NCBI RefSeq assembly: GCF_007988905.1
Contig: NZ_BJVA01000002.1
Span: 1-64,000 of the forward strand
Reading direction: 5' to 3'
Origin: Gluconobacter kanchanaburiensis NBRC 103587
GTDB taxonomy: Bacteria > Pseudomonadota > Alphaproteobacteria > Acetobacterales > Acetobacteraceae
DNA: 64,000 nucleotides
The notes beneath the pieces were generated by a model that did no database searches, was not told where the DNA came from, and worked only from the letters and a program-made list of their open reading frames with translations. The position numbers were made by a program, and so were the translations under genes. Below are positions 52,725-62,118 of this stretch, piece by piece. Position 1 is the stretch's first letter. Every line of letters begins with the position of its first letter.

Positions 52725-54019
52725 TGCGCAAAATCTCCACCTCTTGCAGCACCAGAGTGGCTATATGCCTTGTAGCGTGCTCGGCACTGGCGTCCCTGCT
52801 GCCCAAGGCACAGGCCGCGGACGTGACGCTCGCTGAAAAAGGTCGATATATTGCGACCGCAGCCGATTGCCTGGCCTGCCATACCGCACCTGGTGGCAAA
52901 CCCTTTGCGGGTGGCTACCCGATCATAACACCTGTCGGAACAATCTATTCGACCAATATCACACCAGCCCCGAAGAGCGGCATTGGTGACTACACAAAAA
53001 CAGAGTTCTTTGATGCTGTTCGCCGCGGAATAGGACACAACGGCAAACGGCTCTACCCGGCCATGCCATATACGTCCTACGCTGCCATCACCAATGACGA
53101 TATGGAGGCGCTCTACGCCTTCTTCAGGTCCGAGGTTGCACCTGTCGAACAGGAAAACAGGCCCGATAATATCCGTTTCCCATTCAGCATCCGCTCGGGC
53201 ATGGCGCTGTGGAACTGGCTTTATCTTGATACACGCACGTTCCAGCCACGACCTGGAGAAACATCACAGGTCGCGCGTGGCCGTTATCTGGTGGATCATC
53301 TGGAGCATTGCGGTACATGCCACACACCGCGCACTCTCTTCATGGGCCCGGCGAATGGACGCGCTCTATCGGGCTCGGTCGTCGGTGCGTGGTACGCCCC
53401 CAATATCACGACTGACAAGATCGCCGGCATCGCTGACTGGACAGACAGCGATCTCAGGAATTACCTGACATCGGGTCACGCGATGAATAAAGGCCAGGCG
53501 GCAGGCCCAATGGCAGAAGTCGTCACAAACAGTACTCGCTTTCTTACGCCAGACGACGTCGATGCCATGATCGCATATCTGCGGGAAGTCTCCCCGATTG
53601 CCAGTAAGGAAAAACGTTCCCGGACATCCTACGGCTCCACAGAACCGACTGAAGATATCGCACGTGGGCAGACAAACCCTGACGACAGGGGCTGGAAAAT
53701 TTTTAGTGGTTCCTGCGCATCATGCCATCAGGCACAAGGACAAGGAATCAACGTCTACCCCTCCCTGACGCACAACTCTGCCACTGGCAGCACCAACGCC
53801 CGCAACCTTGTGGCGACCATCCTGACTGGGGTCGAGAGGCAAACCGGTGAGAATGCGGTCTTCATGCCGGCGTTCGGGCCCGGGGCACTTTGGGTCAATC
53901 GTCTCTCGGATCAGGATATCGCTGATGTCAGTAATTTCATTCTGAAGGCGTTCGGCAATCCATCTGTGCAGATCGACGCACGCTATGTCGAGAAACGCCG
54001 TGCCGAGCTGACGCCATGA
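52724..54019 (+). CDS. tri-haem cytochrome c subunit of an FAD sugar dehydrogenase
   Basis: A 431-residue cytochrome c with a signal peptide (about 10-31, AQA-ADV) and three haem motifs: CLACH (49-53), CGTCH and CASCH. Homologous to the cytochrome at 38003-39328 in motif order and in GGYPIITPVGTIYSTNITP. It should take electrons from the GMC subunit and pass them to ubiquinone. Here it precedes the small and large subunit genes, unlike the S-L-C order of the first complex. Confidence 0.92.
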   Translation: MRKISTSCSTRVAICLVACSALASLLPKAQAADVTLAEKGRYIATAADCLACHTAPGGKPFAGGYPIITPVGTIYSTNITPAPKSGIGDYTKTEFFDAVRRGIGHNGKRLYPAMPYTSYAAITNDDMEALYAFFRSEVAPVEQENRPDNIRFPFSIRSGMALWNWLYLDTRTFQPRPGETSQVARGRYLVDHLEHCGTCHTPRTLFMGPANGRALSGSVVGAWYAPNITTDKIAGIADWTDSDLRNYLTSGHAMNKGQAAGPMAEVVTNSTRFLTPDDVDAMIAYLREVSPIASKEKRSRTSYGSTEPTEDIARGQTNPDDRGWKIFSGSCASCHQAQGQGINVYPSLTHNSATGSTNARNLVATILTGVERQTGENAVFMPAFGPGALWVNRLSDQDIADVSNFILKAFGNPSVQIDARYVEKRRAELTP

Positions 54020-54053
54020 CCAGATCCTATGTCCGTTTGTGGAGCGCTAAACC

Positions 54054-54599
54054 ATGAAACAACAGTCTCTCTTCGCAACGGCTGTATGTCAGGTGTCCAG
54101 ACGCAGGCTTCTGCTTGGCGGTCTGGCATTCGGAAGTATGGGCCTTCTTGCGCCCCGCGGGCTGACCAACACGCCCAAAGCTTCTGATGTAACAGATTTT
54201 CTTATACTCTCCGAATTTCTGACGGGCAGGAAGACCTTGAGCGTCACCTTGGCACGACGGTATTATCTTGGCCTGCAGGATCAGTTCCCGGACCTGGCAG
54301 TCAGGATCGCAAACCTGTCCCGGGAGATTCACGCCTCGGGGGTTCAGACCATGGATGACTACCTCAGTCATGGCCCCTCCCCCGAAGCACGAAACACCGC
54401 AACAACCATCGTCTCCGCCTGGTATCTCGGTGTAATCGGTCAGAATCCGAAAAAACAAATGATCGCCTATTCCGACGCCCTGATGTTTCAGGCTGTCGCA
54501 GGAGCCCTGGTCGTTCCCTCATACGGTGCCGGCCCCCTCGCATGGGGCAACCGTCCTGAACCTTATATGATGCTCAAGGGAGTGTCCGATGAGCAGTGA
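54054..54599 (+). CDS. sugar dehydrogenase small subunit (sorbitol/fructose dehydrogenase type)
   Basis: A 181-residue protein with a twin-arginine signal (SRRRLLLGGLAFGSMGLL, Arg16-Arg18) and a mature region typical of the small subunits of FAD sorbitol and fructose dehydrogenases (DFLILSEFLTGRKTLSVTLARRYYLGL, WYLGVIGQ, YSDALMFQAVAGALVVPSYGAGPLAWG). It escorts the FAD subunit through the Tat system. It overlaps the large subunit start by 11 bp. Confidence 0.9.
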   Translation: MKQQSLFATAVCQVSRRRLLLGGLAFGSMGLLAPRGLTNTPKASDVTDFLILSEFLTGRKTLSVTLARRYYLGLQDQFPDLAVRIANLSREIHASGVQTMDDYLSHGPSPEARNTATTIVSAWYLGVIGQNPKKQMIAYSDALMFQAVAGALVVPSYGAGPLAWGNRPEPYMMLKGVSDEQ

Positions 54600-56220
54600 A
54601 ACCCTACATGCGGACGTTGTCATTGTCGGCTCAGGCGTCTGTGGCGCCCTGATCGGCGCTCAACTGGCAAAAGCGGGAAAATCCGTTCTCATTCTGGAGG
54701 CCGGACCGCGGGTCAAACGTCGCGACATCGTTGAAACCTACCGGGATGCTCCCGTCAAACTGTCTTTGGCAAACATGAAGCTTCAGGGAGCAGGATCGCC
54801 GTTTCCAAGCCTTCCTCACGCTCCATCCACTTATGGCGACTATCTGGAGCAGAACGGGCCGGTCAAATACAACACGAGTTATCTTCGGGTTGTCGGTGGC
54901 ACGACGTGGCATTTCGGCTCCGCACTCTGGAGATTGCTGCCCAGCGAATTCAAACTCAATTCGCTATATGGTCGCGGGCGGGACTGGCCGATCGGCTATG
55001 ACGACCTCGAAAAATATTATGACCTAGCTGAACTGGAACTTGGTGTCAGCGGAACGGATGATCAGGACGAAAGCGGGGCTGGCGGAAACCCCTCTCCGCC
55101 ACGCACAGCACCCTATCCCATGAAGCAGGTCCCTCTGACCTACATGTTCAAAACACTGGCCGAAAAACTGTCAGCCGGAGGATATCACCCGGTCTGGGAG
55201 CCCCATGGCCGGGCAACGCGTCCCTATAATCAAAGACCAGTCTGTGCTGGAAACAACAACTGCAACCCGATCTGCCCCATCGGCGCGAAATATGATGGTT
55301 CGATGCATTGCGACATCGCCGAAAGCCGTGGGGCGACCATCATACCCAACGCTGTTGTCTACAGACTTGAAGACGATGATACGGGACGAATTCAGGCGCT
55401 GTGGTTCAAACGTCCCGACGGTTCAGAACACAAGGTTACTGCAAAGGTTTTCGTCGTTGCCGCTCATACGATTGAAACACCCAAGCTCCTTCTGATGTCC
55501 AAAACACGACATTCCCCGAACGGAATTGCAAACAGTTCGGACATGGTCGGTCGCAACCTCATGGATACCACCGGCATCAGCGTCACCATGAAAACCCGCG
55601 ACCCGATGTGGCCCGGACAAGGGCCGACAGAACTGCTGGTCTTCAATAAGCGTGAAGGCGATTTTCGCCGCAACGCTGCCCAGTACAAGATCAAGGTCCG
55701 CAATACGACCCCGGTATCCCAATACGCTGCTACTCTTCTGGAGCAGGGCGTTCTGGGCACAGAACTTGATCGAAAAATTCAGGAGCTTTCCGCCCATACA
55801 CTCGCCTGGGCCGTAGACTTTGAAGTTCTGCCTGATCCCGCAAATCGTGTGACTCTCAGCACGAAGAAATTCGATGCTTTGGGACTGCCCGTCCCGTCAC
55901 TCTACTATAATCTCGACGACTACTGGCATGCGGGCACCGAGCTTGCCATGCAGGATCTCAACAACTTCACGCAACTTCTTGACGCGGACATTATCAAGAA
56001 GAACATGAAATTCGAAAATCGCCAGCACCCGTCCGGTACGACAATCATGGGAGATAATCCCAAGGATTCTGTCGTGAACCGTGACTGTCGTGCTCACGAT
56101 CATCCCAATCTCTACATCGCAGGAACCAGTGTCATGTCTGCAAGTACATGTATGAACCCCACCCTGACGGCTGCAGCACTGTCCCTGCGAATAGCTGAAA
56201 GGATACAGGGCGAAGTATAA
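54589..56220 (+). CDS. GMC-family FAD sugar dehydrogenase large subunit
   Basis: A 543-residue flavoprotein: VVIVGSGVCGALIGAQLAKAGKSVLILEAG (FAD), VVGGTTWHFGSALWR (second FAD contact), and a Cys cluster VCAGNNNCNPICPIGAKY (about 218-235) expected to hold a 3Fe-4S centre. The C-terminal domain has NRQHPSGTTIMGDNPKDSV with a catalytic His and STCMNPTLTAAALSLRIAE. It is closest in style to FAD sorbitol, fructose and glucose dehydrogenases and would oxidise a sugar or polyol in the periplasm. Substrate cannot be decided by inspection. It ends the operon before a strong terminator. Confidence 0.9.
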   Translation: MSSETLHADVVIVGSGVCGALIGAQLAKAGKSVLILEAGPRVKRRDIVETYRDAPVKLSLANMKLQGAGSPFPSLPHAPSTYGDYLEQNGPVKYNTSYLRVVGGTTWHFGSALWRLLPSEFKLNSLYGRGRDWPIGYDDLEKYYDLAELELGVSGTDDQDESGAGGNPSPPRTAPYPMKQVPLTYMFKTLAEKLSAGGYHPVWEPHGRATRPYNQRPVCAGNNNCNPICPIGAKYDGSMHCDIAESRGATIIPNAVVYRLEDDDTGRIQALWFKRPDGSEHKVTAKVFVVAAHTIETPKLLLMSKTRHSPNGIANSSDMVGRNLMDTTGISVTMKTRDPMWPGQGPTELLVFNKREGDFRRNAAQYKIKVRNTTPVSQYAATLLEQGVLGTELDRKIQELSAHTLAWAVDFEVLPDPANRVTLSTKKFDALGLPVPSLYYNLDDYWHAGTELAMQDLNNFTQLLDADIIKKNMKFENRQHPSGTTIMGDNPKDSVVNRDCRAHDHPNLYIAGTSVMSASTCMNPTLTAAALSLRIAERIQGEV

Positions 56221-56239
56221 GGCCTGAAAACCGGGACAT

Positions 56240-56287
56240 TTCCAACTCGGAATCCATCTTTCTCCAAAGCAGAGTTCCGAGTTGGAA
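56240..56287. terminator. strong bidirectional terminator
   Basis: TTCCAACTCGGAA (56240-56252) and TTCCGAGTTGGAA (56275-56287) form a perfect 13-bp stem with a 22-nt loop, followed by TTT, between the convergent dehydrogenase operon and the YghU-type gene. Confidence 0.8.
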
Positions 56288-56288
56288 T

Positions 56289-57164
56289 TTAAGGGGTATC
56301 GATCATCCGATCCTGCGTTTTCGTCTCAAAATCAGAAGCGTCGTGACGTTCACGAAGCTGGCTCGACGGCTCTCCGAATGTTCGATTGACCATGCGACCA
56401 CGTTGAACGGCTGGCCGCTCCAGAAGTCGATCCGCCCATGCTCTGAGGTGGGGATAGTCCTGAACACTCAGGAACGTGGCAGCGTCATTATAGAGCCAGC
56501 CTTCCACAAGTCCTCCGTACCACGGGAAAATGGCCATATCGGCAATTGTATAGTCTGGTCCTGCTACGAAAGCACTTTCCGCAAGGCGCCGATCAAGCAC
56601 GTCCAGTTGCCGTTTAGCCTCCATGGCAAAACGATTGATCGCATACTCGATTTTCTTCGGCGCATAAGCATAAAAATGCCCGAAACCACCCCCGATATAG
56701 GGCGCGCTGCCCACCTGCCAGAAAAGCCAGTTCAGGCATGTTGTCCGGAGAGCGATATCTTTGGGAAGAAAGGCACCGAATTTCTCGGCCAGATACAGCA
56801 GGATCGACCCGGACTCAAAAACGGCCAGAGGCTGGTCACCGCTGTGATCGACAAGAGCCGGAATCTTGGAATTGGGATTGATCTCCGTGAAACCTGAGCT
56901 GAACTGCTCCCCCTCGCCAATCCGGACAAGCCAAGCGTCATATTCGGCCTGTGAATAACCCGCGGCCAGCAGCTCCTCGAGCATGATTGTGACTTTGACC
57001 CCATTGGGGGTGCCCATAGAGTAGAGCTGAAGAGGATGTCGACCAACCGGAAGCGCCTGTTCGTGCGTCGCGCCTGCGATCGGGCGGTTTATGCTAGCAA
57101 ATTTACCGCTTGGAGCCATCCAGGTCCAGACTTTGGGTGGTGTATAATCAGGGGAGCCGCTCAT
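56289..57164 (-). CDS. yghU: glutathione-dependent disulfide-bond oxidoreductase (YghU type GST)
   Basis: A 291-residue Nu-class glutathione transferase-like enzyme. PPKVWTWMAPSGKFASINRPIAGATHEQALPVGRHPLQLYSMGTPNGVKVTIMLEELL-type N-terminus is unique to the YghU group (long N-terminal tail before the thioredoxin-fold domain). The region NPNSKIPAL, FESGSILLYLAEKFG and the C-terminal YTIADMAIFPWYGGL complete the fold. YghU binds two glutathiones and reduces disulfide and peroxide bonds. It begins overlapping the end of a broken GST gene. Confidence 0.92.
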   Translation of the reverse strand: MSGSPDYTPPKVWTWMAPSGKFASINRPIAGATHEQALPVGRHPLQLYSMGTPNGVKVTIMLEELLAAGYSQAEYDAWLVRIGEGEQFSSGFTEINPNSKIPALVDHSGDQPLAVFESGSILLYLAEKFGAFLPKDIALRTTCLNWLFWQVGSAPYIGGGFGHFYAYAPKKIEYAINRFAMEAKRQLDVLDRRLAESAFVAGPDYTIADMAIFPWYGGLVEGWLYNDAATFLSVQDYPHLRAWADRLLERPAVQRGRMVNRTFGEPSSQLRERHDASDFETKTQDRMIDTP

Positions 57165-57473
57165 GACACTGTTCCTTTTGACACTGTGGATAGACTGGTG
57201 GGGTACATGGCCTGACGCGCGTCTTCATCCATCACGGTCTTGAACACGTGCCCGTTCACAATGGCATGTGCACGATCGACTGCAGGACGAGCGTTCATCA
57301 TCTTCATGAAACGCCTCAGATTGGGCCAGCGTTCAAGCGGTCTCTCTTCACCTTTCATAACCCGCGCTGCCCGGTCCAAGCCAGCCCCATGCCGACATGT
57401 CCGCAATCGTATAATGATCGTCGAGAATGAAAGATCGATTTTCCAGATGATCATTCAGGAACTGTATAATGCC
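57161..57473 (-). pseudogene. glutathione S-transferase C-terminal fragment, frameshifted
   Basis: Only the C-terminal helical part of a GST remains. From 57473 one frame reads FLNDHLENRSFILDDHYTIADMSAWGWL, the conserved N-capping/ADM segment of GSTs. It must shift frame near 57380 to continue as DRAARVMKGEERPLERWPNLRRFMKMMNARPAV to the stop at 57161. One extra G (CTTGGACC instead of CTTGACC) explains the shift. The thioredoxin-fold domain is absent upstream. Non-functional. Confidence 0.75.
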
Positions 57474-57708
57474 GGTTCTGCTATCCCGACGTTTCGTTAG
57501 CAAACCTGCCTCTCGCACAGAGATTACTTTTTATTTATACAGAATTATCGAAATTCGTTTTCCACAAGAAATTCTGCATAAATGTTTTTTTAATTTTAAC
57601 AAAAATAATAAAAAAATCTCCATAAATCACGATTTAAAAGACGTTGTATTTCCAGATCCGTATCGTCATGGTTCCCTTCTTTGCTACCCTTGTCGGGAAC
57701 CGAGCTGA

Positions 57709-60700
57709 ATGAATGCCATCGTCGTCACCGCACTAAGGCGACCACTCACCTTTGTCGTCCTATCGATCATGATCGTGCTGCTTGGCGTGATGTCGATCCT
57801 CAAGACGCCGACCGATGTTTTCCCAAACATCAAGGTTCCGGTCGTTGCGGCAATCTGGACTTACCCGGGACTTCTGCCCCAGGAATTTGCAGGTCGTATC
57901 ACCTATAACTTCGAACTGGCCGTAACCACGACCGTTCAGAATATCGAGCATATGGAGTCCAGCTCCTATTACGGCCGCTCGATCGTCAACATCTATTTCC
58001 AGCCCGGAACATCGGTCGGGACCGCCGAAGCCGAAGTATCGGCTATCGCGCAGACCGTGCTGCTCGGGCTCCCGCCCAAAGTCCCGGCACCGATGATCGT
58101 GGCCCTGAACCCGTCGCAGGTTCCGGTCATTGCCCTTCAGATGACGTCTGACAAACAGACGCCCTCCGATCTTTTCAAGCTCGGTGTCATTCGCGTTCGT
58201 CCGCTCCTCGCCACGGTTCCCGGCGCCATCGTCGCCCATCCTTACGGCGGCATGGACAGCTTCGTCATGGTCTCTCTCGACCAGAAGCAGCTTCAGGCCC
58301 ACCACCTCTCCGCAGCAGACGTTCAGGCAGCCCTGACCGCCCAGAACATTGTTCTGCCAGCAGGTGACCAGAAGATCGACGCGACGGACTGGATGGTTCA
58401 GACCAACGCTGCCCCGGAATCCATGGACGATATCGCCAATATTCCGGTCAAGCGCGTTGGCAATGCGGTCATCTATGTGCGCGACGTAGCCTCGGTTTAT
58501 CGCGGTGGCCATCCCCAGACGAACCTTGTGCTGGTCAAAGGCCGCCAGGGCGTCGAGATGATCACCCAGAAAGGCGGCACGGCTTCCACGCTCGATGTGG
58601 TTGCGGCCACCAAAGCCCTGCTCCCGCGCCTGAAAGCGATCCTGCCGCCTGACGTCCATATCTCCATCCTGTCCGACGCCTCCATCATGGTGAAGGATCA
58701 GATCAAGGATGTGGTTCAGGAAATGATTACCGCGTCGTTCCTGACCGGTATCGTGGTTCTGCTCTTCCTCGGTTCCTGGCGCTCGACGGTCATTATCGCG
58801 ACCTCAATTCCGCTGGCCATCCTGTGCTCGATCATCGCGCTTGGATGGGCCGGTCAGTCGATCAACGTCATGACGCTCGGTGGTCTCGCGCTCGCAGTCG
58901 GTATTCTCGTCGATGACGCCACGGTGATGATCGAGAACATCGATACCCATCTCGAAATGGGCAAGGATCTCGAAACTGCGATTATCGATGCGGCAAACCA
59001 GATCGTCATCGCGACCTTCGTCTCCACGACCTGCATCTGCATTGTCTGGCTGCCGCTGTTCGAGCTGGATGGCGTTGCAGGCTACCTCTTCATGCCGATG
59101 GCTCTTGCCATCATGTTCGCGATGATCGCGTCCTTCATCCTGTCGCGAACCCTTGTTCCGACCATGGCGAAGTACCTTCTCGCAGGACATGTGCATCACC
59201 CCGTCGGCGCACCTGGTCCGGATGAAGACCCGTACGGAATTCATGATTCTGCGATCGACATCTCGAATCCGCATGCGACCCAGCGTCCGCCGTCCGGCTT
59301 CTTCAGCCGCTTCCAGAAGGGCTTCGAGGCGCGCTTCACCAGCTTCCGTGAAGGATACAACACGATCCTCACACGCTGCGTGGAACGCCGTGGCGCTTTT
59401 GTCGGCGTCTTCATGATGCTGTCCATCGCATCCATGGGGCTCTATTTCATCGCAGGACGGGACTTCTTCCCCGAAGTGAAATCCGACGCCCTTCAGATGC
59501 ACATGCGCGCACCGCTCGGAACGCGTATTGAAGTCGCAGGCCGGATTGCCGCCCTCGTGGATGACCGCATCAACCAGCTTCTGCCGGGCAAGGTCGAGAA
59601 CATCATCTCGAACTGCGGCCTTCCCGAAGGACCGCATAACCAGGCCTTCATCCCGACCCCATCCATCGGGACGCAGGATTGCGATCTGACGATCGCCCTG
59701 AAGAATTCAGAATCCCCAGTCTGGGATTACCGTGCTCTCCTGCGCAAAGATCTCTCCAAGCGCTTCCCGGGAACGGTCTTCACCTTCCAGCCTGCGGATC
59801 TGACGAACAAGATCCTGAACTTTGGTTCCGCTGCTCCCATCGACATCCAGCTTTCCGGCCCGGATGCCATGGAGAACTACAACTATGCCAAGCACCTGAT
59901 CGGGCTGATTCGCCAGATCCCGGGCACGGCGGACGTGAATATCCAGCAGACAATGTCTACGCCGACACTGTTGGTGAATGGCAACCGAACCTTCAGTCAG
60001 GCGACTGGCGTGACAGAGAACGATCTTGCAACCAACGAACTGCTGACGCTTGCCGGTTCAGGCGTCGTCGATCCGCAGTTCTGGCTTGATCCGGTCGACA
60101 ACGTTACCTTCCCGCTCAACGTCTACACGTCACAAGACCAGCTCACCCATCTCAATGACCTGCTGACCATCCCGGTCGACAAGGGAGACGGTGACCCCAA
60201 CGACAAGACCCAGCTTCTGGGCGCCATTGCCAATGTCGTGGCAGCCGGCACCCCGGGCGAAGTGTCGCACTACAACTCGATGTCCGAAATCGACATCTAT
60301 GTGAACATCGAAGGCACCGATATGGGTTCCGTGCTGGACAAGGTGCGTCAGGTCGTCGCCCACGACGATCATAACAAGCCGACCTCCGCCGAAGTCGATA
60401 TCCACGGTCAGGCCACAACGATGGCAGGCGCCTACAAGCAGCTCATCATCGGTCTCGCAATCTCGATCGTCCTGATCTATCTGCTGATCGTGGTGAACTT
60501 TCAGTCCTGGCTGGACCCGTTCATCATCATCACGGCCCTTCCGGGAGCACTCGGCGGCATCGCATGGGCTCTGTTCCTCACACAGACACGACTGTCCGTG
60601 CCGGCCCTGACGGGTGCCATCATGTGCATGGGAACCGCAACCGCGAACTCGATCCTCGTGGTATCCTTTGCCCGTGAACGACTCGAAATCCACGGCGATG

Positions 60701-60933
60701 CACTTAAAGCCGCTATTGAAGCCGGGTATGGCCGTATCCGACCGGTCATCATGACCGCGCTGGCCATGGTCGTGGGCATGATCCCGATGGCAACATCGAA
60801 CTCGACCAACGCGCCCCTCGGCCGCGCCGTGATTGGTGGCCTGATCGTCGCAACGATCTCGACTCTCCTCTTTGTTCCCTGCGTATACGCAATCCTCCAC
60901 AACCGCACATCGCGTCAGAAGGAAATCGCCTGA
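57709..60933 (+). CDS. RND efflux pump, inner-membrane subunit
   Basis: A 1074-residue RND permease with 12 membrane segments and two large periplasmic domains. The N-terminus ALRRPLTFVVLSIMIVLLGVMSILKTPTDVFPNI is typical of the family. In TM4, GGLALAVGILVDDATVMIENI has the paired Asp residues of the proton relay; the second half repeats the topology (VIGGLIVATISTLLFVPCVY). The adaptor gene follows directly with overlapping stop and start, then an outer-membrane factor gene. Substrates could be drugs, solvents or lipophilic acids; the sequence does not show metal-binding CzcA-type motifs. Confidence 0.93.
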   Translation: MNAIVVTALRRPLTFVVLSIMIVLLGVMSILKTPTDVFPNIKVPVVAAIWTYPGLLPQEFAGRITYNFELAVTTTVQNIEHMESSSYYGRSIVNIYFQPGTSVGTAEAEVSAIAQTVLLGLPPKVPAPMIVALNPSQVPVIALQMTSDKQTPSDLFKLGVIRVRPLLATVPGAIVAHPYGGMDSFVMVSLDQKQLQAHHLSAADVQAALTAQNIVLPAGDQKIDATDWMVQTNAAPESMDDIANIPVKRVGNAVIYVRDVASVYRGGHPQTNLVLVKGRQGVEMITQKGGTASTLDVVAATKALLPRLKAILPPDVHISILSDASIMVKDQIKDVVQEMITASFLTGIVVLLFLGSWRSTVIIATSIPLAILCSIIALGWAGQSINVMTLGGLALAVGILVDDATVMIENIDTHLEMGKDLETAIIDAANQIVIATFVSTTCICIVWLPLFELDGVAGYLFMPMALAIMFAMIASFILSRTLVPTMAKYLLAGHVHHPVGAPGPDEDPYGIHDSAIDISNPHATQRPPSGFFSRFQKGFEARFTSFREGYNTILTRCVERRGAFVGVFMMLSIASMGLYFIAGRDFFPEVKSDALQMHMRAPLGTRIEVAGRIAALVDDRINQLLPGKVENIISNCGLPEGPHNQAFIPTPSIGTQDCDLTIALKNSESPVWDYRALLRKDLSKRFPGTVFTFQPADLTNKILNFGSAAPIDIQLSGPDAMENYNYAKHLIGLIRQIPGTADVNIQQTMSTPTLLVNGNRTFSQATGVTENDLATNELLTLAGSGVVDPQFWLDPVDNVTFPLNVYTSQDQLTHLNDLLTIPVDKGDGDPNDKTQLLGAIANVVAAGTPGEVSHYNSMSEIDIYVNIEGTDMGSVLDKVRQVVAHDDHNKPTSAEVDIHGQATTMAGAYKQLIIGLAISIVLIYLLIVVNFQSWLDPFIIITALPGALGGIAWALFLTQTRLSVPALTGAIMCMGTATANSILVVSFARERLEIHGDALKAAIEAGYGRIRPVIMTALAMVVGMIPMATSNSTNAPLGRAVIGGLIVATISTLLFVPCVYAILHNRTSRQKEIA

Positions 60934-62117
60934 TGGCTACCTCCCCCAAACTCATCGCCGCTGCGGGAGGGTGCCTCCTCGCGCTCTATGTCGGCTATAT
61001 CGTGGTTGACCGCATTCATGTCTCTACCGCCCTCGCGGTCGAGACCAAGGAAAATGCTCTGCCCGACGTTGCCGTCGTCAAGCCGATCCAGTCCCCCAAG
61101 AAGGTCGCCCTGACGCTGCCCGGCAATATTGACGCCTGGTATCAGGCCCCGATCTATCCGCAGGTCTCGGGCTATGTGAAGATGTGGTACAAGGACTACG
61201 GTGCCCGCGTGAAGCAGGGCGATGTTCTGGCCGAGATCAACGCCCCGGCGCTGGACGCGCAATACGCACAGGCGAAGGCCGATCTCGCGTCGATCATGGC
61301 CAAGTACAACCTGTCTAACGTCACGCTCCAGCGTTGGCAGGCCATGGGCCGCTCACAGTCCGTCTCGGGGCAGTCCGTCTCGGTCGCACAAGCTGACCAG
61401 CAGTCCGCCAAGGCGCAGGTCGAAGCCGCCGAACGGAACGTTGCTCATTTCGAGGCGCTCGAACGCTTCAAGACGATTGTCGCACCCTTCGATGGTATCG
61501 TTACCTCACGTGACATCAATGTCGGCGACTACGTCCATGACGGCGGCGGCAATCTCAACGCTGCTGGTGCGGCTTCCGAACTCTTCACCGTGGCTGACGT
61601 CCACAAGCTGCGTCTCTTCGTCTCCGTGCCGGAAGTTTTCCAGTATGTCCTTCAGCCGGACATCACAGCCGACGTCAGCGTGCCGCAGTTCAAGGACCGC
61701 AAGTTCAAGGCGAACTTCCTGACGACCGCACGCGGCTATGATCCGAACACCCGCACCTCCACCACAGAATTCGAGATGGATAACCCGAACGAAGTGCTGT
61801 GGCCGGGCACCTTTGCTTCGGTGGAGCTCAAGGCGAACAATGAGAACTCACATCTCTACGAAGTTCCCACGAGTGCTCTGGTCTTTCAGGAAAAGGGCAT
61901 GCAGCTCGCTGTGGTACGGGACGACAACACGGTCCATTTCCAAAATGTGACGGTCGGACGCATGGCTGATACGGCAACGGAAATTCAGGCTGGCATCGGC
62001 CCGAACGACCGCGTGATCGCCAACCCGCCAGCGGATGTGCTCGAAGGTGACAAGGTCAACGTGACCGTGCCGCAGCGCGGCTACAACCAGTCCGGCTTCG
62101 GAAAAGAGAACGAGTAA
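60933..62117 (+). CDS. RND efflux periplasmic adaptor (membrane fusion protein)
   Basis: A 394-residue adaptor with an N-terminal membrane anchor (about 7-28). Barrel and hairpin domains are visible: IYPQVSGYVKMWYKDYGARVKQGDVLAEINAP (lipoyl half), a coiled-coil hairpin (about 105-170), and TIVAPFDGIVTSRDINVGDYV (second lipoyl half), then the beta-barrel with VADVHKLRLFVSVPE. It links the pump to the outer-membrane factor. Translationally coupled to its neighbours (1-bp overlap and 1-bp gap). Confidence 0.93.
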   Translation: MATSPKLIAAAGGCLLALYVGYIVVDRIHVSTALAVETKENALPDVAVVKPIQSPKKVALTLPGNIDAWYQAPIYPQVSGYVKMWYKDYGARVKQGDVLAEINAPALDAQYAQAKADLASIMAKYNLSNVTLQRWQAMGRSQSVSGQSVSVAQADQQSAKAQVEAAERNVAHFEALERFKTIVAPFDGIVTSRDINVGDYVHDGGGNLNAAGAASELFTVADVHKLRLFVSVPEVFQYVLQPDITADVSVPQFKDRKFKANFLTTARGYDPNTRTSTTEFEMDNPNEVLWPGTFASVELKANNENSHLYEVPTSALVFQEKGMQLAVVRDDNTVHFQNVTVGRMADTATEIQAGIGPNDRVIANPPADVLEGDKVNVTVPQRGYNQSGFGKENE

Positions 62118-62118
62118 G

